Origin: Vicinamibacterales bacterium
GTDB taxonomy: Bacteria > Acidobacteriota > Vicinamibacteria > Vicinamibacterales > UBA2999
Assembly: GCA_030680175.1 (NCBI GenBank)
Contig: JAUXWO010000030.1
Coordinates: forward strand, 124,001-188,000
Direction of reading: 5' to 3'
DNA length: 64,000 nucleotides
Below are positions 41,191-48,788 of this stretch, in pieces (the stretch's first letter is position 1; each line of letters begins with the position of its first letter). The position numbers and the translations under genes were made by a program. The notes under the pieces are model-generated. The model was given only the letters and a program-made list of their open reading frames with translations. It was not told the origin of the DNA and made no database searches.

Positions 41191-42144
41191 ATGACGGTGA
41201 TCTTCCGCGTTGCCGCCGGACCGCGGCAGGGCTTCGGACATCTGCGGCGGGCCGTCTCGCTGGCCCGCGCGCTCGGCGTGGCCCCGCGCGTCTCGGTGCG
41301 CGGGACGCCGGCGGCGAGGCGTGCGGCCCGGCGCCTCGGCTGCCGCGTCGAGCCGGGCGCCCCCGGCGCGACGCTGGACCGCGCCGGCGCCGACCTGCTC
41401 GTGATCGACGACCCGCGCGCGTGGGCCGGCCATCCGTGGCTCGCCGCCGCGCGACGACGCGGCATCCCCGTCGCCAGCGTCCATGACCTCGGGCTGCAGC
41501 ACCTGCCCTCGGATCTGGTCATCGATGGCTCGCTGACCTTCACGTCGCGCGACACCGCACGCGGCCTCTTCGGCCCGCGCTTCGCCGTGCTCGACCCGCG
41601 GCTGGCCAGGGCCGCACGCTGGCGCCCACGACGGGGAGCGCCGCGCGTGCTCGTCACCCTCGGCGGCGGTCCGCGGCGCGGGGTCGCGGCACGCGTGGCG
41701 CACGCCATCCGCCAGCGTTGCCCGGGGGCGATCGTGCGCGTAACGGGCGGCTTCGTCCCCGGGGCACGCGCCACCGGCGGCATCGTGGACCTGCCGCCCC
41801 TCCCGCATCTCGGGGGGGAACTGGCCGCGGCCGCGGTCGCGGTGGTCTCAGGCGGCGTGAGCCTGTATGAAGCCTGCGCGCTCGGTACGCCGACAGTCGC
41901 CGTGTCCGTCGTGTCGGGCCAGCGACGCACCGTCCGGACGGGCGCCGATCTCGGCGGGGTGGTGTTCGGCGGGCACCTCACCCGTCCCGGGGGGGCGGCG
42001 GCGGTCGCGGCGGCCGTCTCGGCCCTCCTGACCGAGCCAAAACGCCAGCAAATCCTCTCAAGCCGGGGCCGCGCCCTTGTCGACGGCCGTGGCGCGCTGC
42101 GCATCGCGCGGCGGCTCCGACAGCTGGCACGAAAGCGGCTATAG
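41191..42144 (+). CDS. PseG/SpsG-like UDP-sugar hydrolase
   Basis: The 317-residue GT-B-fold protein starts VIFRVAAGPRQGFGHLRRAV, paralleling the PseG opening (FRVDxxxxxGxGHxMR). It contains LLVIDDP, a VLVTLGGGPRRG nucleotide-binding segment and a VVSGGVSLYEACALGTPTV motif. PseG removes UDP from the bacillosamine-type intermediate before condensation. Position after the aminotransferase supports this. A 111-bp element follows it. Confidence 0.8.
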   Translation: MTVIFRVAAGPRQGFGHLRRAVSLARALGVAPRVSVRGTPAARRAARRLGCRVEPGAPGATLDRAGADLLVIDDPRAWAGHPWLAAARRRGIPVASVHDLGLQHLPSDLVIDGSLTFTSRDTARGLFGPRFAVLDPRLARAARWRPRRGAPRVLVTLGGGPRRGVAARVAHAIRQRCPGAIVRVTGGFVPGARATGGIVDLPPLPHLGGELAAAAVAVVSGGVSLYEACALGTPTVAVSVVSGQRRTVRTGADLGGVVFGGHLTRPGGAAAVAAAVSALLTEPKRQQILSSRGRALVDGRGALRIARRLRQLARKRL

Positions 42145-42151
42145 CACGCCA

Positions 42152-42262
42152 CGAGTGGAGTGTATCGACTGAAGAGGTGCCACCAGCGCCTCTGTCCAGC
42201 CGCGACTCTGCGGGCCGCCCAACGGGCGGCCCGGTACTAGATCGTCAACGACACCCCAATGG
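42152..42262. repeat. 111-bp element, copy C (ends degenerate)
   Basis: Same length as the other copies, with the perfect main hairpin GGGCCGCCC-AAC-GGGCGGCCC and the AGAGG...CCTCT second stem. The terminal CTAGs have decayed (CGAG at left, ATGG at right). It lies between the PseG-like gene (8 nt after the stop) and the HAD gene start at 42273. Confidence 0.85.
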
Positions 42263-42272
42263 GAGGGTTCCC

Positions 42273-42941
42273 GTGGCGCGGCGTGCGCTGATTTTCGATC
42301 TCGACGACACCTTGTATCCCGAGCGCCGGTTTGCCCTGAGCGGGTACGCCGCCGTGGCCGCGCGCCTCGCGGAGACCGACGGCGTGCCGGCCCGCGACAG
42401 CCTGCGGGTGCTCGTGCACGCCCTGTCCGAGGGCCACCGGGCCACCGCGTTCCAGCGCCTCGCCGAGACCCTGGGGCTCGACCCCGCGCGGGTGGCCGAC
42501 TGGGTGGAGATCTACCGCCAGCACGTCCCGCGCCTGCGCCTGCCACGCTCGGCGCGTCGCGTGCTCGTCGGCCTGCGCCAGCGCTGGAGCCTGGGCCTCG
42601 TCACCAACGGCCTCCGTGAGGTGCAGCAGCGGAAAGTGGAGGCGCTCGGCGTCGATCACCTCGTCGACGGGGTGGTTTTGGCCGGTCTGGCCGGAGAGGG
42701 CGGCAAGCCCGCGCCCGCGCCGTTTCTCGCGGTGTGCGAGGCGCTGTCCGTCATTCCCGCGCGCGCCGTATTCGTGGGCGACGACCTGATCCGCGACGTG
42801 CTCGGCGCGCGGCGGGTCGGCATGAAGACGATTCGTCTGGGCCTGCCCAGCCGCTGTGCCGGCCCGGCCGAGGCGGATGTGGTCGTGGAGCGCCTCGACC
42901 AGGTACCCGAGGCCGCGGAAAGGCTGCTTCAAGATGCGTGA
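42273..42941 (+). CDS. HAD-superfamily hydrolase (possible sugar phosphatase)
   Basis: A 222-residue HAD phosphatase with motif I DLDDTLYPE, motif II LVTNG, a lysine in GGKPAPAPF and motif IV FVGDDLIRD. The start is GTG 42273 behind GGGAGG, immediately after repeat copy C. It overlaps the NeuB-like gene by 8 nt. In this context it may dephosphorylate a nonulosonate 9-phosphate, as NANP does for sialic acid. That role is inference. Confidence 0.85.
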   Translation: MARRALIFDLDDTLYPERRFALSGYAAVAARLAETDGVPARDSLRVLVHALSEGHRATAFQRLAETLGLDPARVADWVEIYRQHVPRLRLPRSARRVLVGLRQRWSLGLVTNGLREVQQRKVEALGVDHLVDGVVLAGLAGEGGKPAPAPFLAVCEALSVIPARAVFVGDDLIRDVLGARRVGMKTIRLGLPSRCAGPAEADVVVERLDQVPEAAERLLQDA

Positions 42942-44103
42942 CGCGATGCCGATTACCCCTCGGGGACCCCTGCCACACCGGCGGGCCACGAGACAGATGC
43001 AGATAGGTGGACGCAGCGTCGGCGACGGGCAGCCGCTCTTCGTGATGGCCGAACTCGGGCTCAATCACGGGGGGGACCTGCACACGGCCCTCGCCATGGT
43101 GGACGCGGCGGCCGGGTCGGGCGCCGCCGCGGTGAAGCTGCAGACGCTCGACGCCGACCGCCTGGTCACCGCCGACGCGCCGGCCCCGATGCACGTGGCG
43201 GCGGCGTCGCTGCGCGCGTTCTTCCGGGCCTTCGAACTCGACGAGGCCGCGCATCGCGCGGTGGCCGGGCGCGCCCGCAGCCGGGGCGTCGCGTTCGTCT
43301 CGACGCCGTTTGACGAGCGCGCCGTGGACCTGCTGGTGCGCGTCGGCGCCGATGCGCTCAAGATCGCGAGCGGCGACCTCACGCACCACCACCTGATCGC
43401 GACGGCCGCCCGTACCGGGCTGCCACTGATTCTCTCCACCGGCATGAGCAACCTCACCGAGGTGGCCGAGGCGGTGGGCTGCGCGCGCATGGCGGGCGCG
43501 CATGCGCTGGCGCTCCTGCACTGCGTGTCGAGCTACCCGGTGCCGCAGGGCCACGAGAACCTGCACGCCATCAGCGAACTCGCCGAGGCGTTTCAGGTGC
43601 CCGTCGGGCTGTCCGATCACGGCACGGACCCGCTCGCGGCCGCGCTGACCGTGGCGCTCGGCGGCGCCATCTTCGAGAAGCACTTCGTCCTGGCCGAGGA
43701 TGGCGACGAGATCGACGCGGCCGTGTCGGTCTCGCCGGCCGGGCTGGCCACGATCGTCCGCACCGCGGAGCGCGCGCGCCTCTCGCTCGGCGATGGCCGC
43801 AAGGTCTGCCTCCCGGTCGAGGCCGGCAACCTCGCCGCCAGCCGCCGCAGCCTGTTCGCCGCGCGCGACCTCCGCGCGGGCGATCGCATCACCGGGGCCG
43901 ACCTCGTCGCCCTGCGCCCCGGCACGGGCGTGGAGGCCCGCCGCTGGCGCGAACTCGCCGGGCAGCGTCTGACGCGGGATGTTGCCGCCGGCGAGCCCTT
44001 CATCGAAGCGGACGTCTGCGCGCCCACGGGCCGCGTCCTTGATCACGCCCGGACCCGCACCGACCGGCCCGGCCAGACGGAGCCCCTGCGTGGCGTCGCT
44101 TAA
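42934..44103 (+). CDS. NeuB/PseI/SpsE-family nonulosonic acid synthase
   Basis: This protein is about 389 residues from ATG 42934; the family-like N-terminus MQIGGRSVGDGQPLFVMAEL at 42997 is an alternative start. The TIM-barrel synthase domain has ELGLNHGGDL, AVKLQTLDADRL, LKIASGDLTHHHLI, LSTGMSNLTE and GLSDHGTDPLAA. It ends in a C-terminal SAF antifreeze-like domain (SLFAARDLRAGDRITGADLV). It condenses a 6-carbon amino sugar with phosphoenolpyruvate to give a nine-carbon acid. Overlaps on both sides show an operon. Confidence 0.92.
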   Translation: MRDAMPITPRGPLPHRRATRQMQIGGRSVGDGQPLFVMAELGLNHGGDLHTALAMVDAAAGSGAAAVKLQTLDADRLVTADAPAPMHVAAASLRAFFRAFELDEAAHRAVAGRARSRGVAFVSTPFDERAVDLLVRVGADALKIASGDLTHHHLIATAARTGLPLILSTGMSNLTEVAEAVGCARMAGAHALALLHCVSSYPVPQGHENLHAISELAEAFQVPVGLSDHGTDPLAAALTVALGGAIFEKHFVLAEDGDEIDAAVSVSPAGLATIVRTAERARLSLGDGRKVCLPVEAGNLAASRRSLFAARDLRAGDRITGADLVALRPGTGVEARRWRELAGQRLTRDVAAGEPFIEADVCAPTGRVLDHARTRTDRPGQTEPLRGVA

Positions 44104-45118
44104 CGTCCTCGTCACGGCGGCATCGCGCCGGGTGCCGCTCGTCGCCGCGTTCCAGCGCGCGGTCCACGACCTGCCGCAGGGCGGCCGCGTGATCGTCACC
44201 GACATCAACCCGCTGTCGCCGGCCGTCCGCGTCGCGGATCGCGCCTATCGCGTACCGCTGGCGGGCGACACCGGGTACGTGGATGCGCTCCTCGATATCT
44301 GCGTGGCCGAGCGCATCGGCCTGCTCGTGCCGACCATCGACGACGAACTGCCGCTGATGGCGGGCGCGCGTCCGGTGTTCGAAGCGCACGGGGTGCAGGT
44401 GGCGGTCTCGCCGCGGACGACCGCCGAGGTCTGCAACGACAAGCGCGCCACCTGCGCCCACCTGCGCCGCCACGGCGTCAGCGCGGTGCGCACCTGGCGG
44501 CCGGACGAACTGCCGTCGCCGGCGCCGTTCCCGCTCTTCGTCAAGCCGCGCACGGGCCGTGGCGGCGTGGGCGCGTATGCGGCCCGCACCGCGCGCGAAC
44601 TCGAGTTCTTCTGCGACTACGTGGACGACCCGGTCGTCCAGGACCTGCTCGACGGGCCGGAGTACACGATCGACGTGCTCTGCGACTTCGAGGGGCGCCC
44701 CCTGTCGGTCGTGCCGCGTCAGCGCGCGGTGATTCGCGCGGGCGTGATGGACCGGGGGCGCACCGTCGCCGACCCGCGGCTCATCGACCTCGGCATTGCC
44801 TGCGCGCGCGCGCTGCCGTTCCGCGGGGCCGTCAACCTCCAGTGCCGCATGCGGGACGGCCGGCCGCACGTGTTCGAGATCAACGCCCGGTTCTCCGGCG
44901 GCATCCCGCTGACGATCGCGGCCGGCGCCCCCTTTCCGCGGATGCTCGTCGACCTGGCACTGGGCCGCCCCGTCGCGCCGTCGCTTGGACTGTTCACCGA
45001 CGGCCTGTGGCTGACGAGCTACGAGTCGTCGTTTTACGTGCCGGACGAGGAGGTGCGCGATGCGCTCGCTCCCGTGCCGTCCGGCCTCGCACACGCCCGC
45101 CTGGGAGACGCCGCATGA
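44090..45118 (+). CDS. ATP-grasp ligase in nonulosonate operon
   Basis: The 342-residue protein from GTG 44090 has a carbamoyl-phosphate-synthase-like layout. The N-terminal Rossmann part is LVTAASRRVPLVAAF. The ATP-grasp core follows: FPLFVKPRTGRGGVGAYAAR, LLDGPEYTIDVLCDF, and a metal-binding FEINARFSGGIPL. ATP-grasp enzymes join a carboxylate to an amine. Sitting between the NeuB-like and cytidylyltransferase genes, it may add an acyl or aminoacyl group to the sugar's amine. Substrate unknown. Confidence 0.85.
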   Translation: MASLNVLVTAASRRVPLVAAFQRAVHDLPQGGRVIVTDINPLSPAVRVADRAYRVPLAGDTGYVDALLDICVAERIGLLVPTIDDELPLMAGARPVFEAHGVQVAVSPRTTAEVCNDKRATCAHLRRHGVSAVRTWRPDELPSPAPFPLFVKPRTGRGGVGAYAARTARELEFFCDYVDDPVVQDLLDGPEYTIDVLCDFEGRPLSVVPRQRAVIRAGVMDRGRTVADPRLIDLGIACARALPFRGAVNLQCRMRDGRPHVFEINARFSGGIPLTIAAGAPFPRMLVDLALGRPVAPSLGLFTDGLWLTSYESSFYVPDEEVRDALAPVPSGLAHARLGDAA

Positions 45119-45825
45119 CCCCGACCGAGACCCTCATCGTCCTGCAGGCCCGCATGGGCTCGCGCCGGCTGCCCGGCAAGTCGCTGTCGCGCGTGGGCGC
45201 ACACTCGCTGCTCGGCACGTGCATCCGGCGGTTGCGCTCGGCGGGCGGCATCCCGGTGATGGTGGCCACCACGACCGGCGCCGAGGATGACGCCATCGCC
45301 GCCGAGGCCGGGCGCTACGGGGCGGAGGTGTGCCGCGGGTCGAGCCACGACGTGCTCGCGCGGTTCGTGCTGGCCTCGCGGATCGCGGGCGCCACGCGGA
45401 TCATCCGCGCGACGGCCGACAACCCGGCCGTGGACATCGATGCGGTGGCGCGGGTGCTCCGCGTGATGGATCGCGAGCAGGCCGACCACGTCGTCGAGGG
45501 CGGCCTCCCGTACGGGGCGGCGGTCGAGGCGGTGCGCGTGACGGCGCTCGAGCGCGCGTCGCGCTTTTCATGCGAGGGCGACGACCGCGAGCACGTCACG
45601 CCGTACCTGACGCGGAACACCGACCGCTTCGTGGCCCTGCGGCCGGCGGCGCCGGCGGCGCTCTGCCGGCCGGACCTGCGACTCACGATCGACACGCGCG
45701 ACGACCTGCGCTACATGCGCGAGGTGTTCGCATGCCTGGGGCGCCAGGGCGACCTTGCCCCGCTCAGCACGGTGATCGCGGCGGCGGACCGGCTGCGCGC
45801 CGCCGCCACGCTGGGGGCGGCATGA
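45115..45825 (+). CDS. SpsF/PseF-like cytidylyltransferase
   Basis: The 236-residue protein begins with ETLIVLQARMGSRRLPGKSL, the CMP-sugar synthetase signature. A HDVLARFVLASR helix and IIRATADNPAVDID, typical of SpsF, follow. It would activate the nonulosonic acid with CTP. Coupled by ATGA to the ATP-grasp gene and to flbD downstream. Confidence 0.88.
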   Translation: MTPTETLIVLQARMGSRRLPGKSLSRVGAHSLLGTCIRRLRSAGGIPVMVATTTGAEDDAIAAEAGRYGAEVCRGSSHDVLARFVLASRIAGATRIIRATADNPAVDIDAVARVLRVMDREQADHVVEGGLPYGAAVEAVRVTALERASRFSCEGDDREHVTPYLTRNTDRFVALRPAAPAALCRPDLRLTIDTRDDLRYMREVFACLGRQGDLAPLSTVIAAADRLRAAATLGAA

Positions 45826-46052
45826 TCCACGTCACGCGCCTCGACGGCACGGCGGCCGTGCTGAACGTGGACCTGATCGAGCGCATCGAGTCGACGCCCG
45901 ATACGATGATCAGGCTCGCGAACGGCGAGTCGCTGCTCGTGCGGGAAACGCCCGACGTGCTCGTCCGCCGGACGATCGCGTTCAAGCACGCCGTGGTGGC
46001 GGGCCGTCCCGAGGTCATTCCGTTCGCGCATGCGGTGGAGGCCGGGTCGTGA
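45822..46052 (+). CDS. flbD: Flagellar protein FlbD
   Basis: A 76-residue protein of the small FlbD family: MIHVTRLDGTAAVLNVDLIE, then IESTPDTMIRLANGESLLVR. It is commonly found just upstream of motA in many phyla, as here. Biochemical function is not established. It is coupled by 4-nt overlaps to both the cytidylyltransferase and motA genes. Confidence 0.92.
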   Translation: MIHVTRLDGTAAVLNVDLIERIESTPDTMIRLANGESLLVRETPDVLVRRTIAFKHAVVAGRPEVIPFAHAVEAGS

Positions 46053-46855
46053 GCCAGAAGCGGCGTCCCGATGTCGCGTCCCTCGTCGGGATTCCGGTCG
46101 CCATCGGCCTCATCCTGATCGGCCAGGCCCTCGAGGGCGGCCATGTCCAGTCGCTCGTGCAGTTGACGGCGGCGCTGATCGTGTTCGGCGGCACACTGGG
46201 CGCCGTGCTCCTGGGCTTCTCGCAGCAGGATGTCATCCGCGCCGTCACGAGCCTGCGCGACGTGTTCAGTGCGCCGTTCGAGGGCGCCGAGCCGCTCATC
46301 GACAAGATCGTCGGTTACGCCACCCGCGCGCGCAAGCAGGGCATCATGACGCTCGAGGACGAGCTCGCGGCCGAGCCCGACCCGTTCCTGAAGAAAGGCC
46401 TGGCGCTGGCCGTGGACGGGACGAACCCGCACGTCGTGCGCGACATGCTCACGCTCGAGAGCCACAGCCTCGAGGACCATGAGGAAGTGCCGGCGCGCGT
46501 GTACGAGGCGGCGGGCGGCTACGCGCCGACCGTCGGCATCCTCGGCGCCGTCCTCGGCCTCATTCACGTGATGGAGAACCTCAATGACCCCTCGAAGCTC
46601 GGCAGCGGCATCGCGGTGGCGTTCGTTGCGACGGTCTACGGCGTGGGGGCCGCCAACCTGGTCTTCCTGCCGATTGCGACCAAGTTGAAGGCACGCGGGC
46701 GGGATGCCGCCGCGCGGCGCGAGCTGATCATCGAGGGCATCCTCGCGATTCAGGAGGGCCTCAACATCCGCCTGATCGAGGAGAAGCTGCGCGGCCTGGC
46801 CGTGCTGCCCCCGGCCGCCCGCAAGGGGAGCCGCCCAGCGGCGAAGGCCGCCTGA
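46049..46855 (+). CDS. motA: Flagellar stator proton channel protein MotA
   Basis: The 268-residue protein starts at GTG 46049 in a GTGA overlap. Four membrane segments are visible, with the cytoplasmic loop (YATRARKQGIMTLEDELAAE, DPFLKKGLALAVDG) between TM2 and TM3. TM3-TM4 contain YAPTVGILGAVLGLIHVMEN and GIAVAFVATVYGVGAANLVF. It forms the stator with MotB. Confidence 0.96.
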   Translation: MSQKRRPDVASLVGIPVAIGLILIGQALEGGHVQSLVQLTAALIVFGGTLGAVLLGFSQQDVIRAVTSLRDVFSAPFEGAEPLIDKIVGYATRARKQGIMTLEDELAAEPDPFLKKGLALAVDGTNPHVVRDMLTLESHSLEDHEEVPARVYEAAGGYAPTVGILGAVLGLIHVMENLNDPSKLGSGIAVAFVATVYGVGAANLVFLPIATKLKARGRDAAARRELIIEGILAIQEGLNIRLIEEKLRGLAVLPPAARKGSRPAAKAA

Positions 46856-46856
46856 C

Positions 46857-47633
46857 ATGGAGCACGCCCCGCACTCCGCGCCCGTCCGCCGCGAGCGCCG
46901 CCGCCGGCAGGAGAGCCACGGCGGCCACGAGCGGTGGCTCGTCTCGTACGCCGACTTCATCACGCTGCTGTTCGCGTTCTTCACGATGATGTACGCGATG
47001 TCCACCGTGGACGCGCAGAAGTTCAAGGCCATCGCCAGCTCCATGCAGGTGGCGTTCGACAAGGGCGGCGGGGCGCCCCCGGCGGGCCTGAACGCGATCA
47101 TGCCGGCCGACAAGGGCGTGGGGGAGGGCGGGATCGAGGACGGCATGGCGGCCCTGCAGCAGCAGATGACCGAACGGCTGGCCGAGGCGATCGCCCTCAA
47201 CCAGGTGGGGCTCGAACGCGACGGGCGGGGCCTGGTCATCTCGATTCGCGAGGCGGGCAGCTTCGGCGTCGGGAGCGCCGACCTCTCCACCGCGGCCGCG
47301 GACGTGCTGGCCCGCATTGGCGAGGTCCTTGCTACGGCTCCCCATGCCGTGCGCGTCGAGGGGCACACCGACAATGTGCCCATCAACACGGCGCGCTTCC
47401 GCTCCAACTGGGAACTGTCGACCGCCAGGGCCACCAACGTGATCGCGTACCTCGTGCAGCAGCAACGCGTCGATGCCCGCCGGATGTCCGCCTCCGGGTA
47501 TGGCGAGTTCCACCCCCGGGTCCCCAACGACGACGAGGCCGGCCGCGCCCGCAATCGGCGCGTCGACATCGTCGTCCTCAATCCCGACATCGCCCGTGCG
47601 CAGGAGCCGGCGCTGATGGGGGAGGCGCGATGA
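46857..47633 (+). CDS. motB: Flagellar stator protein MotB
   Basis: The 258-residue protein has one N-terminal membrane helix preceded by HERWLVSYADFITLLFAFF, in which the Asp of YADF is the ion-binding residue. A plug/linker follows, then a C-terminal OmpA-like peptidoglycan-binding domain (VRVEGHTDNVPINTARFRSN, ELSTARATNVIAYL). It anchors the stator to the cell wall. Confidence 0.97.
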   Translation: MEHAPHSAPVRRERRRRQESHGGHERWLVSYADFITLLFAFFTMMYAMSTVDAQKFKAIASSMQVAFDKGGGAPPAGLNAIMPADKGVGEGGIEDGMAALQQQMTERLAEAIALNQVGLERDGRGLVISIREAGSFGVGSADLSTAAADVLARIGEVLATAPHAVRVEGHTDNVPINTARFRSNWELSTARATNVIAYLVQQQRVDARRMSASGYGEFHPRVPNDDEAGRARNRRVDIVVLNPDIARAQEPALMGEAR

Positions 47634-48787
47634 CGCGTCTTGACGAACGCCAGCTGCACCAGGTCCTGGGCCGCGAGGAGCACGAGCTGCTCACGTCGTG
47701 GGACCGCGAACGCTTCGCCGGCGCGCGCGTGCTCATCACCGGCGCGGGCGGCTCGGTCGGCGGAGCCCTGGCCCGGGTCGTCGCGCGGTGCGCCCCCGAG
47801 TCCCTCACGCTCTTCGACCACTCGGAGTACGCGCTCTTCCGCATCGAGCAGGACCTGCAGCGCGAGGCGCCCGGTGCGCCGATCATCCCGCTCCTCGGCG
47901 ACATCTGCCGTCCGCGATCGCTCCGCCAGGCGTTCGAGCGCTCGTTCCCCGACGTCGTCTATCACGCGGCGGCCTACAAGCACGTCACGATGACCGAGCG
48001 CGCCGTGGCGCCCGCGATCGAGACCAACGTGTTCGGGACGCTGAACGTGGCGCGCGTCGCCCGCGAGTACGGCGCGCGGCTCGTGCTCATCTCGTCGGAC
48101 AAGGCGGCGCAGCCCGCCAGCGTCATGGGCGCGACCAAGCGGTTTGCCGAGATGGCCGTGATGGCCGAGGAGAGCGCGGACTTCCGGCCCGTGGCCGTCC
48201 GCTTTGGCAACATCCTCGGCAGCAGCGGCAGCCTCGTGGAGGTGGTGCTCGACGCGATCCGTGAGGGCCGGCCGATTCCGCTGACCGACCCGCACGCCAC
48301 CCGCTACTTCATGACCGCGCGCGAAGCCGTGTCGCTCGTGATGAAGGCCGACCTGCTCGGCCTGGGCGGCGAGATCTACTGGCTCGACATGGGCGAGCCC
48401 GTGCGCATCCTCGACGTGATCGATCGCCTGCGCGAGCTCGCGATGGGGCAGGGCCTGCGTCCCGTGCCCGTGCAGGTCGTGGGCCTGCGGCCCGGGGAGA
48501 AGCAGCGCGAGGAGCTGACGACGCAGGGGCTGGAACTCGGACCGACGCCGCACCGCCGCATCTGGAAGGCACGGCAGTCCACGCTCGACCGCGCCCGGGT
48601 GAAGCGCATCCTGCGCGCGCTGCGGATGGACCTGCGCCGCGGCGATGTGCTGGCCGCCCTGCAGGACCTGGCCGCGGGCGTCCCCGGCTACACACCGAGC
48701 CGCCAGGCCTGGCAGCAGGCGGCCGGCGTCAGCGTGGAGCCGCTTGCGCGGCCGATGACGCCCGAGCCCCGCACCCTGGTGGCCTGA
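47630..48787 (+). CDS. WbpM/CapD/PseB-family UDP-sugar 4,6-dehydratase
   Basis: A 385-residue extended SDR with the NAD loop ITGAGGSVGGALA near residue 38, then YHAAAYKHVTMTE and LISSDKAAQPASVMGATKRF. The catalytic tyrosine of classical SDRs is methionine in the VMGATK motif, as in WbpM-type C6 dehydratases. It would make the 4-keto-6-deoxy intermediate used by the aminotransferase at 39995. Directly coupled to motB by ATGA. Confidence 0.88.
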   Translation: MTRLDERQLHQVLGREEHELLTSWDRERFAGARVLITGAGGSVGGALARVVARCAPESLTLFDHSEYALFRIEQDLQREAPGAPIIPLLGDICRPRSLRQAFERSFPDVVYHAAAYKHVTMTERAVAPAIETNVFGTLNVARVAREYGARLVLISSDKAAQPASVMGATKRFAEMAVMAEESADFRPVAVRFGNILGSSGSLVEVVLDAIREGRPIPLTDPHATRYFMTAREAVSLVMKADLLGLGGEIYWLDMGEPVRILDVIDRLRELAMGQGLRPVPVQVVGLRPGEKQREELTTQGLELGPTPHRRIWKARQSTLDRARVKRILRALRMDLRRGDVLAALQDLAAGVPGYTPSRQAWQQAAGVSVEPLARPMTPEPRTLVA

Positions 48788-48788
48788 C

